IMG/VR virus record: IMGVR_UViG_3300031630_000027
Coordinates: 1 to 24,812 of that record
Origin: a virus
Length of the DNA stretch: 24,812 bases
Reading direction: 5' to 3' (one strand)
Below the pieces are notes generated by a model. The model searched no databases and had not been told where the DNA came from. It was given only the letters and a program-made list of their open reading frames with translations. Positions 1 through 7,088 of the stretch are shown here, in pieces. The position numbers and the translations under genes are program-made. Positions within the stretch are counted from its first letter, which is position 1. The number at the start of each line of letters is the position of its first letter.

Positions 1-1
1 C

Positions 2-1027
2 TTCTGGGATGCTTCGGCTGAGAGCTTGGGTATTGGTACTAGCTCACCAGCAGCACCTTTGCATATCAGCATTGGAGACTCTTTAGCGACACCAATATCA
101 ACTGCTGATGACCTTATCATTGAAGGTAATTCCTCAATAGGTATGTCCTTCTTAACTTCTACAGCTAGTTCGTCTAACCAAAAGATAGCCTTTGGAGATG
201 CGGCAGATGCCGATATTGGTCAGATAGAGTATCAACATTCTAATAATAGTATGAACTTTAAGACCAACGCAGCAGAACGCATGAGGATAGACTCATCTGG
301 CAACGTGCTTGTTGGTACTACTTCTGTACAAGGCGCAGGTGGTGTCACTTTATCTGGTGCAGGCTATGTCTACTCTTCAAGACCAAGCTCCACTGCTATT
401 TACGCAGACAGAACAGGCTCAGACGGTGCTATTCAAGAATTTCGCAAAGACGGCTCTACGGTGGGTAGTATTGGAAGCTATTCTGGCGACAATTTAACCA
501 TAGGTACTGGGGCGGCAGGTATACGGTTTGATGTAGGCTTAGCTTCAATTATCCCTCAGAACATTACCACAAATGCAAACAATGACGCAGCAACAGATTT
601 AGGTCATTCAGCAGTACGGTTTCAAGACCTATACCTATCAGGCGGCGTATACCTCGGTGGCACTGGTTCTGCTAATAAGCTAGACGACTATGAAGAGGGT
701 ACTTGGACTCCTTCGTTCGGGGCATCTGCCTCAGCCACAATACATAATACCACCTATACTAAAATTGGAAGGCTTGTACATATAACGGCGTATTTTAGTG
801 GCCCGACTAATTTTCCCACCTCTTCTACCCTTAGTATAATGGGCCTCCCATTCACAGGAAACGCAAATTACCAGATGGCTCAAGTATGGTACAACTCAGC
901 TAATGACGTAAACGCTCTTGTATACCTAGCGGGGAACAGTTCAACCTTGACCTTACGCCCGCGTAATGGTACCCCCGCTGACCTCACTGAGCTTTCAGTT
1001 CAAATGACGTACATTACAAACCAATAA
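2..1027 (+). CDS. Tail fibre protein, C-terminal part (5' end outside window)
   Basis: The frame is open to the left edge, so the gene is cut by the window and only its last 341 codons are visible. An internal TTG at 26 could be taken as a start, but the frame upstream of it reads FWDASAESLGIGTSSPAAPL, the repeat style of phage fibre shafts, so the start lies further left. The visible part is rich in Gly, Ser, Thr and Asn, with beta-repeat text such as ERMRIDSSGNVLVGTTS. It ends in a domain beginning DDYEEGTWTPSFG, a motif common at the C-terminus of marine phage fibres. Role: host receptor binding at the virion surface. It is followed by a small gene and another fibre gene on the same strand, so it belongs to a late fibre operon. 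Function as a fibre is fairly sure; the receptor is unknown. Confidence 0.8.
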   Translation, partial: FWDASAESLGIGTSSPAAPLHISIGDSLATPISTADDLIIEGNSSIGMSFLTSTASSSNQKIAFGDAADADIGQIEYQHSNNSMNFKTNAAERMRIDSSGNVLVGTTSVQGAGGVTLSGAGYVYSSRPSSTAIYADRTGSDGAIQEFRKDGSTVGSIGSYSGDNLTIGTGAAGIRFDVGLASIIPQNITTNANNDAATDLGHSAVRFQDLYLSGGVYLGGTGSANKLDDYEEGTWTPSFGASASATIHNTTYTKIGRLVHITAYFSGPTNFPTSSTLSIMGLPFTGNANYQMAQVWYNSANDVNALVYLAGNSSTLTLRPRNGTPADLTELSVQMTYITNQ

Positions 1028-1061
1028 TTATCTAGCATGGAATTGCTAGTGGAGAAGTAAC

Positions 1062-1322
1062 ATGGCACTAACTAAAGAAACAATCGTAGATAAGATTGAA
1101 GTCTTAGAAAACGGCACAGTACAAGTACGCACAGCCACTAGGGTACTAGAAGACGGTGTAGCACTATCCTCATCTTTCCATCGTCATGTCTGCGCACCAG
1201 ACTGCGACAGTACACACGAGGACGCTAAGGTACACGCAATCTGCCTAGCTGTTCATACGGATGAAGTTAAAGCAGCTTACCTAGCAGCACAGGCGGCTTC
1301 ACTAGCAGCTATGGAGGAGTAA
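1062..1322 (+). CDS. Small conserved phage protein in the fibre operon, unknown function
   Basis: An 86-residue protein with a clear SD (GGAG, spacing about 7) before the ATG. Residues 1-40 look like a small beta domain (KIEVLENGTVQVRTATRVLEDG). A middle stretch has H40, H42, C44 and C48 followed by a Ser/Thr-His segment (VCAPDCDS), which could bind a metal. The C-terminal 25 residues are Ala-rich and helical. Similar small proteins are common next to fibre genes in marine phages. It could be a minor structural protein or a fibre chaperone; neither is shown by the sequence. It ends 3 bases before the next ATG, consistent with coupled translation. Confidence 0.75.
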   Translation: MALTKETIVDKIEVLENGTVQVRTATRVLEDGVALSSSFHRHVCAPDCDSTHEDAKVHAICLAVHTDEVKAAYLAAQAASLAAMEE

Positions 1323-1325
1323 CCA

Positions 1326-2429
1326 ATGTCCAAAAGTAAGTCAAGGATGTTTGCAGACTTAATGGGATCAGACGGCAACATTAAGTCAGATAAGATGGCT
1401 ACCTCTGCTGCCAAGAACGATCTCAGCAACGTAACATCTCTACCTGCTGCTGTACGTACACAGCTTAAAGGGGACATAGGTAACACTGGTGCTCAGGGCA
1501 CTAAAGGTGATACTGGTGCTGTAGGCCCAGCAGGATCTAATGGTACTATTGGAGTAGATGGTGCTGTAGGCCCAGCAGGATCTAATGGTGCTACTGGTTC
1601 TCAAGGGCCAATTGGTAACACTGGTGCTACTGGTTCTCAAGGAGCTACAGGCCCACAAGGTGCTCAAGGCATTCAAGGAGCTACAGGCTCACAAGGTAAT
1701 AGTGTTACTGGAGCAACTGGTGCTAGAGGCCCAACGGGTAATACTGGCTCTACTGGCTCTACTGGCTCTACTGGTGCTTCAGGCAGTCCATGGGGTGGTG
1801 GTACGTTTACTGGTGACATGATTTCCAACCAGCGTAACCGTGGTAACTTCGGTATCTACAGTTCTAGCAAAACTGACCACATTTGGTCTATGGGAACTGC
1901 ATATCGTAACCACGCATCAGGTACTAACTTCGGCAACCTTTACGGCCTCGCTTACAAGCATACCAATAATGGTACTGGTGGTACGATGGGCGGTGGACAT
2001 CAAATGGTTTGGTGTAATAATGGTACACCTACGGCAGCGATGGGTGCAGGTCTCTGGACTTCGGGTAACGTAACGGCCTACTCAGACGCCCGTGTAAAGG
2101 CGAACTTAGAAGTAATACCTAATGCGATAGACAAGGTTAAGCAACTGAATGGTTATACTTACGATAGGACTGACCGAGAGCCTGCAACGCTTGAAGAAGA
2201 AGAAGTTACTTATAACCATAACCCAACAGGCCGTCACGTAGGTGTAATAGCCCAAGAGGTTCTTAAAGTACTCCCTGAAGCTGTCACTGGTGGCCCTAGC
2301 AGTATGGCGGGCACTGAAGATGAACATTACTCAGTAGCTTATGGCAACCTAGTCGCCTTGCTTATTGAAGGTATGAAGGAACAACAGACCCAGATAGACG
2401 AACTCAAGGCTCTAATAGGAGGTACGTAA
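1326..2429 (+). CDS. Collagen-like tail fibre with C-terminal S74 intramolecular chaperone domain
   Basis: 367 residues. Residues 1-48 form a Lys/Ser-rich head, possibly for attachment to the tail or to another fibre. Residues about 49-155 are Gly-X-Y collagen-like repeats, interrupted once near NSVTG, which should form a trimeric rod. Residues 156-250 are a Gly/Asn/His-rich probable receptor-binding region. From residue 253 there is a peptidase S74 (endosialidase chaperone) domain: the self-cleavage motif SDARVK at 253-258, GVIAQEV at 306-312 and a C-terminal coiled coil ([17 protein letters not shown]). In this family the chaperone trimerises the fibre and then cuts itself off before the Ser, here S253, leaving a mature fibre of about 252 residues. 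The stop overlaps the next start by one base (TAATG). Confidence 0.88.
   Translation: MSKSKSRMFADLMGSDGNIKSDKMATSAAKNDLSNVTSLPAAVRTQLKGDIGNTGAQGTKGDTGAVGPAGSNGTIGVDGAVGPAGSNGATGSQGPIGNTGATGSQGATGPQGAQGIQGATGSQGNSVTGATGARGPTGNTGSTGSTGSTGASGSPWGGGTFTGDMISNQRNRGNFGIYSSSKTDHIWSMGTAYRNHASGTNFGNLYGLAYKHTNNGTGGTMGGGHQMVWCNNGTPTAAMGAGLWTSGNVTAYSDARVKANLEVIPNAIDKVKQLNGYTYDRTDREPATLEEEEVTYNHNPTGRHVGVIAQEVLKVLPEAVTGGPSSMAGTEDEHYSVAYGNLVALLIEGMKEQQTQIDELKALIGGT
1514..1589 (+). repeat. Two 31-bp direct repeats within the collagen-like region, 45-bp period
   Basis: The 31 bases at 1514-1544 recur exactly at 1559-1589. They encode the same segment ([10 protein letters not shown]) in the same frame, and the period is 15 codons. 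Further imperfect repeats of the GGTGCTACTGG type follow to about 1780. In-frame unequal recombination or slippage would lengthen or shorten the fibre rod without breaking the gene. Confidence 0.85.
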
Positions 2430-2959
2430 TGGCTTTACAATCCTCAGGAGCCATAAGCATGGCTAACATAGCCTCTGAGTTTGGAGGCGCAGGTTCCCAT
2501 GGTCTCAACGAGTACTATCCATTAGCAGGTAAGGGTGTCTCCGGCATCCCAGCCTCTGGGAAGATTAGCTTCTCTCATTTTCATGGGAAGAGTAATCGGG
2601 TCACTGAGAGGCAGTGGGTTGAGAGTGGACATAACGAAACGTATTTAGCCTACCTCGGTCAAAGGTACAACGATAATGGCTTCTACCACTACCTAGAAAA
2701 TGACACAAAAACATACCGCACGTATGTTAGAAGCGGCTACACATACTTCGGTTCACCTACTGGATACTGGAGGCAGCGAAGTCGATATAAGGCACTCACA
2801 GTATGGACAGGCGATTACCGCTATACACGGGGTTCTTATAAGACACAAGCGCGAGATGGCTCTAAGTATTACTATCTAAGAGTGGACAAGAACGAGACTA
2901 GGTGGGTTGATACCTCGTATGAGGAAGAAACCACTACTACAGTACGAATTACAACTTAA
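2429..2959 (+). CDS. Virion-associated protein with fibre-type N-terminal motif
   Basis: 176 residues. The first 55 residues carry text common in phage structural proteins: [20 protein letters not shown], then LNEYY, then GIPASGKISFSHFHGKS. This is usually seen in proteins of tail-fibre clusters. The remaining 120 residues are different in style and rich in Tyr, Arg and Thr (many YTR, YYLRV and RYNDNGFYHY segments), suggesting an exposed variable beta domain. The start overlaps the S74 fibre stop, so the two should be co-translated. It may be a fibre tip or a cell-surface-binding protein; the exact role is inference. Confidence 0.72.
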   Translation: MALQSSGAISMANIASEFGGAGSHGLNEYYPLAGKGVSGIPASGKISFSHFHGKSNRVTERQWVESGHNETYLAYLGQRYNDNGFYHYLENDTKTYRTYVRSGYTYFGSPTGYWRQRSRYKALTVWTGDYRYTRGSYKTQARDGSKYYYLRVDKNETRWVDTSYEEETTTTVRITT

Positions 2960-2970
2960 TAGGATAACAA

Positions 2971-3327
2971 ATGAACTCATTAATATACGATTTTCAATCG
3001 TGCAGTGTACGAAAGGGTGATCAAACTTTAGAAGCTAATATCAAACCAGAGTTCTCCTTTGAGTATGACGCCTTAGCTTACGACAGTCTTTCACTGGCTA
3101 AGTATCAACATGATAATACAGAGTTTGACTTAACTGAAGCTCAGGTCATCGAAGTTGAAGCATATATTGCTTCAGTCTCACCTGACCCTGTAGCACAAAC
3201 TAAGATGGAGTCACTCATATATCTTGCTAAGACTGACTGGTACGTTACTCGACTTGCAGAGACAGGTGCAGATATACCCCAAGACATCTTAACAGCTCGT
3301 GCTGAAGCTCGTGTAGCTATCGTATAA
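2971..3327 (+). CDS. Probable tail fibre assembly protein
   Basis: 118 residues, last gene of the first fibre block. The C-terminal half (residues about 85-118) reads AKTDWYVTRLAETGADIPQD and then LTARAEARVAIV. This signature matches the C-terminal ends of small phage tail-fibre assembly proteins, where DW..R..ETG..IP precedes an Arg/Ala helix. The N-terminal 60 residues are a beta-rich domain without a recognised motif. In tailed phages such proteins help fibres fold or attach and may or may not stay in the virion. The position right behind the fibre genes fits. SD is AGGA (spacing about 6). Confidence 0.65.
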   Translation: MNSLIYDFQSCSVRKGDQTLEANIKPEFSFEYDALAYDSLSLAKYQHDNTEFDLTEAQVIEVEAYIASVSPDPVAQTKMESLIYLAKTDWYVTRLAETGADIPQDILTARAEARVAIV

Positions 3328-3337
3328 GGACTAACCA

Positions 3338-3559
3338 ATGGATCAGTACAAGGAAACCGTGACCAAGCTAGAGTGGCGCGTTGATGGTCATGATACTGAG
3401 ATTACACTTCTCAAGCAAACCTCTGGCGAACTTAAGACAACCTTAGAAACAATCATCATGACCCTAAAGCAAATAAAGTGGATTGCTATTGGGGCTGGTG
3501 CAATATTCTTCTCAGACCAAATAGGTCTTATGGGTGTTCTTAAACTAGCTGCATTATAG
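3338..3559 (+). CDS. Small coiled-coil protein with C-terminal membrane segment, XhlA/holin-like
   Basis: 73 residues. Residues 3-45 are a heptad-type helix (KLEWRVDGHDTEITLLKQTS, then LETIIMTLKQ). Residues about 46-70 are a hydrophobic membrane segment (IKWIAIGAGAIFF...LMGVLKLA). This coiled-coil plus one-membrane-helix layout resembles XhlA-type haemolysin/holin-like proteins (PF10779 type). A role in host membrane lysis or as a holin partner is likely but unproven. An alternative is a single-pass membrane protein with another function. A more typical three-helix holin candidate lies at 3996-4430, so the two may act together. SD is AGGA, spacing about 7. Confidence 0.6.
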   Translation: MDQYKETVTKLEWRVDGHDTEITLLKQTSGELKTTLETIIMTLKQIKWIAIGAGAIFFSDQIGLMGVLKLAAL

Positions 3560-3568
3560 GAAACTAAT

Positions 3569-3844
3569 ATGTCAATACAATATAGAGGAGAGACTTTCGC
3601 AGGTTATAATAAACCTAAAGCTTCTGCTAAAGGGAAGAAGTCTCATGTAGTGCTTATCAAGGATGATGGTAAAGATAGAATGATACGCTTTGGTGAGCAA
3701 GGAGCTAGTACAGCAGGCAAGCCTAAAGCAGGTGAGTCAGCAGCTATGAAAGCCAAGAGAGCTAGCTTCAAAGCACGACATGGGAAGAACATTGCTAAAG
3801 GGAAAACCAGTGCAGCTTACTGGGCTGATAAGGTGAAATGGTAG
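3569..3844 (+). CDS. Conserved basic phage protein of unknown function (DUF5754-like)
   Basis: 91 residues, strongly basic. Characteristic text is the KSHVVLIKDDGKDRMIRFGE strand region (residues about 24-43) followed by a C-terminal ASFKARHGKNIAKGKTSAAY segment ending YWADKVKW. Proteins with this order, (V/L)I-RFG then FKARH then AxYWA-K-KW, are common in marine podoviruses. I associate them tentatively with DUF5754; function is unknown. The basic charge and compact size suggest nucleic acid or protein binding, but this is inference. SD AGGA lies 8 bases before the ATG. Confidence 0.7.
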   Translation: MSIQYRGETFAGYNKPKASAKGKKSHVVLIKDDGKDRMIRFGEQGASTAGKPKAGESAAMKAKRASFKARHGKNIAKGKTSAAYWADKVKW

Positions 3845-3855
3845 AGGAGAGTATT

Positions 3856-3996
3856 ATGAAAGGTGTTAAACATTATTTAAAGAATGGGACAGAGTACAAA
3901 GGTAAAACTCATAAACATACGTCAGGTAAGTTAATGACAGGTGCAAAACATACTGCCTCTAGTAAAGTACTAGTACATAAAAAGGTTAAGAAGTAA
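3856..3996 (+). CDS. 46-residue basic small protein
   Basis: A short gene with a good SD (AGGAG, spacing about 8) and ATG at 3856. Its TAA overlaps the next ATG (TAATG at 3994-3998). The product starts MKGVKHYLKNGTEYKGKTHK and ends VLVHKKVKK. It has about 15 Lys, 5 His and no acidic run. Small proteins beginning VKHY.K(D/N)GTE(Y/H)KG.THK are known to me from other marine phages next to the same neighbour, so it is likely real despite its length. Function unknown. The basic, His-rich composition suggests a nucleic-acid-binding or structural accessory protein (inference). Confidence 0.62.
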   Translation: MKGVKHYLKNGTEYKGKTHKHTSGKLMTGAKHTASSKVLVHKKVKK

Positions 3997-4430
3997 TGTT
4001 TGGTTTACCGATGGAAATGATCACAATGATTCTAAGCGTCTTAGGAGGCGCTGTAATGAAGATGTGGTCACAGTCACAGTCTGATAAGGCTGACCAGCAG
4101 AAAGCTCTTATACAGCGATTCTCGGCCTCTGAGGATAGTGTAGCTAATGCTCGTACCTATCAGAACCCTAATGCCCAATGGATCAGGAGATTTCTAGTAG
4201 TTTCTTTTATGGGGATGGCAGCTTTTATATTAACTGCTCCTCTATTAGATTTACCTACTGTAGTTCCTGTTGAAGTTACTTCTGGATTTAAGTTTCTATT
4301 CTTAGATTTTACTAATACAGTTACTGAGTGGAAAACTTTAGAAGGGATGGTTACTCCTGAGTGGTTGCCTCATGCAATCATGGCTGTAGTAGGCATGTAC
4401 TTCGGACAATCAATAGTCTCAAGAAAATAA
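3996..4430 (+). CDS. Holin-like membrane protein with three membrane segments
   Basis: 144 residues. There is a hydrophobic N-terminal segment (about 1-22, MFGLPMEMITMILSVLGGAV), a middle segment (about 65-86, FLVVSFMGMAAFILTAPLL) and a C-terminal segment (about 126-140, HAIMAVVGMYFGQS). An SQSDKADQQKALIQRF linker and NPNAQWIRRFL lie between the first two. Order and spacing match the family called holin of three TMs, known from gene-transfer-agent and marine phage lysis cassettes (PF11351 type). Expected role: forms lesions in the inner membrane at the end of infection and releases an endolysin. No endolysin was seen in the window. The start overlaps the upstream 46-residue gene. Confidence 0.72.
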   Translation: MFGLPMEMITMILSVLGGAVMKMWSQSQSDKADQQKALIQRFSASEDSVANARTYQNPNAQWIRRFLVVSFMGMAAFILTAPLLDLPTVVPVEVTSGFKFLFLDFTNTVTEWKTLEGMVTPEWLPHAIMAVVGMYFGQSIVSRK

Positions 4431-4433
4431 CTC

Positions 4434-4462
4434 TTGACTTTCTTATATAAATATGGTATAAA
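4434..4462 (+). promoter_or_regulatory. Sigma70-like promoter TTGACT-17-TATAAA
   Basis: TTGACT at 4434-4439, a 17-base spacer and TATAAA at 4457-4462 make one of the best sigma70 matches in the window. It lies between the holin-like gene and the tail tube A gene. It is oddly close to the ATG at 4466, so the expected start of transcription (about 4469) falls at or just inside that codon. It could serve a leaderless or slightly shortened message, or be a chance match in AT-rich DNA. Confidence 0.45.
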
Positions 4463-4465
4463 TCT

Positions 4466-5113
4466 ATGAATTACTTAGCAGCAATTAACTCGGTACTTAT
4501 TCGTTTACGTGAACGTACAGTAGACTCTGTACATGAGAATGAATATTCTTCTCTTATAGCGGTTTTATTAAATGATTCAATTCAACAAGTAGAGCAAGCA
4601 TGGGATTGGTCAGCATTGCGTACTAGTCTTACAGTTACTACTTCTAATAATGTTTTTAACTATGAGTTGAATGGTTCACAGAATAGTATTAAGGTGTTAA
4701 GTGCTTTGAATGCTTCACTTAAGAGACCAGTGCAGTATCAAACTGCTGCTTGGTTTGACCAACAGTACTTAACAGATACACCTTCTGTAGGTTCTCCACA
4801 ATATTATTCTTTTAATGGTGTCAGTGCTGATGGAGATACGTTAATAGATGTGTTCCCTAAACCTGATGGTGTTTATACATTACGATTTAATGTTGTACAA
4901 CGTAGCCCTGATTTAGACTTAGAATCGGATACGTTCCTTGTTCCTCATCGACCTGTAATATTATTGGCATATGCTAAAGCTATTGAGGAAAGAGGTGAAG
5001 ATAATGGGCAGACAGGTAACACTGCATATATAACAGCTAACGCTTCATTGTCTGATGCTATAGCTTTAGACGCATCGAAGCATCCAGAAGAGACTGAATG
5101 GTATAGTGTATGA
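4466..5113 (+). CDS. Tail tubular protein A (T7 gp11-like adaptor)
   Basis: 215 residues; T7 gp11 is 196. The N-terminus MNYLAAINSVLIRLRERTVD followed by NEYSSLIAVLLNDSIQQVE and AWDWSALR is diagnostic of the gp11 family: a helix bundle with a conserved W-x-W patch at residues about 42-46. In T7 this protein forms a 12-mer ring that joins the portal to the tail nozzle. It overlaps the tail tube B gene by four bases (ATGA), the usual order. There is no SD in the five bases between the -10-like box and the ATG, and none further up that fits. The ATG is kept because the family begins at this point. Confidence 0.85.
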   Translation: MNYLAAINSVLIRLRERTVDSVHENEYSSLIAVLLNDSIQQVEQAWDWSALRTSLTVTTSNNVFNYELNGSQNSIKVLSALNASLKRPVQYQTAAWFDQQYLTDTPSVGSPQYYSFNGVSADGDTLIDVFPKPDGVYTLRFNVVQRSPDLDLESDTFLVPHRPVILLAYAKAIEERGEDNGQTGNTAYITANASLSDAIALDASKHPEETEWYSV

Positions 5114-6714
5114 AACAATTAGTTAGTTCGTCCATAGCAGCTCCAGGATTTTATGGATTAAATACACAGGAGAGTAGTGTCACTTTAGCTAGTGGCTTTG
5201 CTCTTCAGGCAGATAACTGTGTAATAGACTCAGAAGGTCGTCTAGGTGCTCGTAAAGGTTATGTGTATCAGACTACTTCTGGTGGCACTGGTAGTTCTAT
5301 CCAAGGTATATTTGATTACGTAGGGGCTACAGGACATATTGATTATATCTCTTGGGGCAATGGTAATATTTATAAAGGCTTAGGTACTCTAACCCCTTTA
5401 ACTCTACCTGCTGGCTACACAATAACAGCAAATGATTGGCAAGCAGCCTCACTAGGGGGTTATGTATTCTTAGCTCAAGAAGGTCACTTTGTTCTGAGAA
5501 TTGATTCTAACTTTACAGTGACAGTATGGGATAGGCACTCAAATGGACATCTATTTCCAGCAGTGTCATGGATTACTAGTGCGCTAGGTAGGTTATATGC
5601 TGGCGCTGATCCAACTGATAGTTATACTCTACGTATCTCTGATGTACTTAATGGAGATTTTCATGGAGGGTCTTCTGCAGTAATTGACTTCCGTAAGATC
5701 TGGACAAACGGTGGTGACGAACTCGTAGCTGCTCATGGCTTTAACGGACGTTTAATTGTTTTCTGTAAAAGATGTATTATAATCCTAGAAGATAGTAATA
5801 ACAATGATCTGTTCTTTGACGTTGCAGATGGTAGCTTAAGAGTTACAGAGATACTAGATAATGTAGGCTGCGTTTCTAAAGATTCTATACAAGCTGTAGG
5901 AGACGATCTTTACTTTCTCTCGAACACAGGACTACGTTCTATGAATCGAGTCATTCAAGAGAAGTCTAATCCTATATCAGATCTTTCAGTTAATGTACGT
6001 GATGACCTTGTTAAAATTATTAATGCTTATTCAAATGATAACGTAACTTCTATTTACTCAGCAACCAATGCTTTCTACTTATTAATATTCCCTTCATCTA
6101 AATTAGTTTATTGTTTTGATACAAGAGGTAGATTACAGAACGGAGGCTTGCGAGTAACTAAATGGGTAGATAGTCCCATACTAAGCGGTGTCTCTGCTAC
6201 TGATGGTTCTCTATATCTGGGTCAGATTGATGGTATTGCAAAATATACTAGCTATCAGGACGATGGACTATCTTACTACCTCGCCTATAAAACAAACTAC
6301 TTTGACTTTGAGCAACCAACAATTAACAAAATCTTAAAGACTGTAGGTGTTACAGTGATTGGTGGTAGTGGTCAGAACTTTGTTATTAAAGTAGGCACAG
6401 ACTACACTGATCAACCTCGTTCTTATAACAGATCGGTTAAGCAGAGTGCCGTATCTGAATATGATGTTGGAGAGTATGGCCCTTTAGTGGGAGGAGAGGT
6501 TTATACTTATGAAGATCTAGGAGGAAATATAGTAACTGCAACAACAGTCGCAGGTACGGCAGAGTTCTCTGGAGGTGGTTTAACAGATCGTATTAAGGTA
6601 GCTGTCGGTGGACAAGGAAGCGTAATCCAATTAGGATTTGAAGCCTATATAAACGGTAATCAATTATCAATTCAAAAGTTTGACTTATATGTTAAACAAG
6701 GTAAAACTAACTAA
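5110..6714 (+). CDS. Tail tubular protein B (nozzle protein, T7 gp12 counterpart)
   Basis: 534 residues, shorter than T7 gp12 (794), but in the same gene position and in the style of marine podovirus nozzle/stabilisation proteins. It begins MKQLVSSSIAAPGFYGLNTQ, ESSVTLASGFALQADNCVID and GRLGARKGY. The rest is a repeated beta-blade pattern (DDLYFLSNTGLRSMNRV, GSLYLGQIDGIAKY), suggesting a propeller-like fold as in T7 gp12. Role: forms the hexameric tail nozzle through which DNA leaves. The start overlaps tail tube A (ATGA) and the stop overlaps the next gene by one base (TAATG). Confidence 0.8.
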   Translation: MKQLVSSSIAAPGFYGLNTQESSVTLASGFALQADNCVIDSEGRLGARKGYVYQTTSGGTGSSIQGIFDYVGATGHIDYISWGNGNIYKGLGTLTPLTLPAGYTITANDWQAASLGGYVFLAQEGHFVLRIDSNFTVTVWDRHSNGHLFPAVSWITSALGRLYAGADPTDSYTLRISDVLNGDFHGGSSAVIDFRKIWTNGGDELVAAHGFNGRLIVFCKRCIIILEDSNNNDLFFDVADGSLRVTEILDNVGCVSKDSIQAVGDDLYFLSNTGLRSMNRVIQEKSNPISDLSVNVRDDLVKIINAYSNDNVTSIYSATNAFYLLIFPSSKLVYCFDTRGRLQNGGLRVTKWVDSPILSGVSATDGSLYLGQIDGIAKYTSYQDDGLSYYLAYKTNYFDFEQPTINKILKTVGVTVIGGSGQNFVIKVGTDYTDQPRSYNRSVKQSAVSEYDVGEYGPLVGGEVYTYEDLGGNIVTATTVAGTAEFSGGGLTDRIKVAVGGQGSVIQLGFEAYINGNQLSIQKFDLYVKQGKTN

Positions 6715-7088
6715 TGAGTAATTATTCTAAGTCAACAAACTTCGCTGTTAAAGATAGCCTATCAGCAGGTACGATAGCTAAACGTGTACGAGGTACAGAA
6801 ATAGATGATGAATTTAATTCTATTGCTGTAGCAGTTAACTCTAAATCTAACGCAAACAATGCAGCCCTTACAGGTACTCCTACATCGCCAACGGCGGCTC
6901 TAGGTACTTCAAGTATACAAGTAGCTACTACTGCTTTTGTAGGCAATGCAATCGCTGTTATTCCTGATTCAGGTATAGCTGACGTTGTTATTAATGGAGC
7001 AGCAGGTGCTATAGGAAAGACTATTTACATTGATGATGACGCTCCTGTCGCTGAGGGTACTAACGGAGATATTTGGTTTGAGTACTAA
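6714..7088 (+). CDS. Tail-fibre-type protein (short shaft/attachment protein)
   Basis: 124 residues. Text typical of phage fibres is present: KVRGTEIDDEFN-like (here KRVRGTEIDDEFNSIAVAVN), a helical linker, then ALTGTPTSPTAALGTSSIQV and ATTAFV at residues about 50-78. The C-terminus (KTIYIDDDAPVAEGTNGDIW) resembles the ends of short fibre shafts. It sits directly after the nozzle gene, where a nozzle-bound fibre would be expected, as with T7 gp17, which binds the nozzle. It may be an adaptor on which the next protein, a glycine-rich adhesin, is mounted. That partnership is inference from the 11-base overlap. Confidence 0.72.
   Translation: MSNYSKSTNFAVKDSLSAGTIAKRVRGTEIDDEFNSIAVAVNSKSNANNAALTGTPTSPTAALGTSSIQVATTAFVGNAIAVIPDSGIADVVINGAAGAIGKTIYIDDDAPVAEGTNGDIWFEY

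Noticed and set aside
1440-1676. - strand frame opposite the collagen repeats
   Set aside because: Its repeats only mirror the collagen-like coding repeats.
4415-4439. Hairpin-like AGTCTCAAGA / TCTTGACT before the tail tube A gene
   Set aside because: The stem needs a two-base bulge, is AT-rich and lacks a real T-run, so it is too weak to call a terminator.
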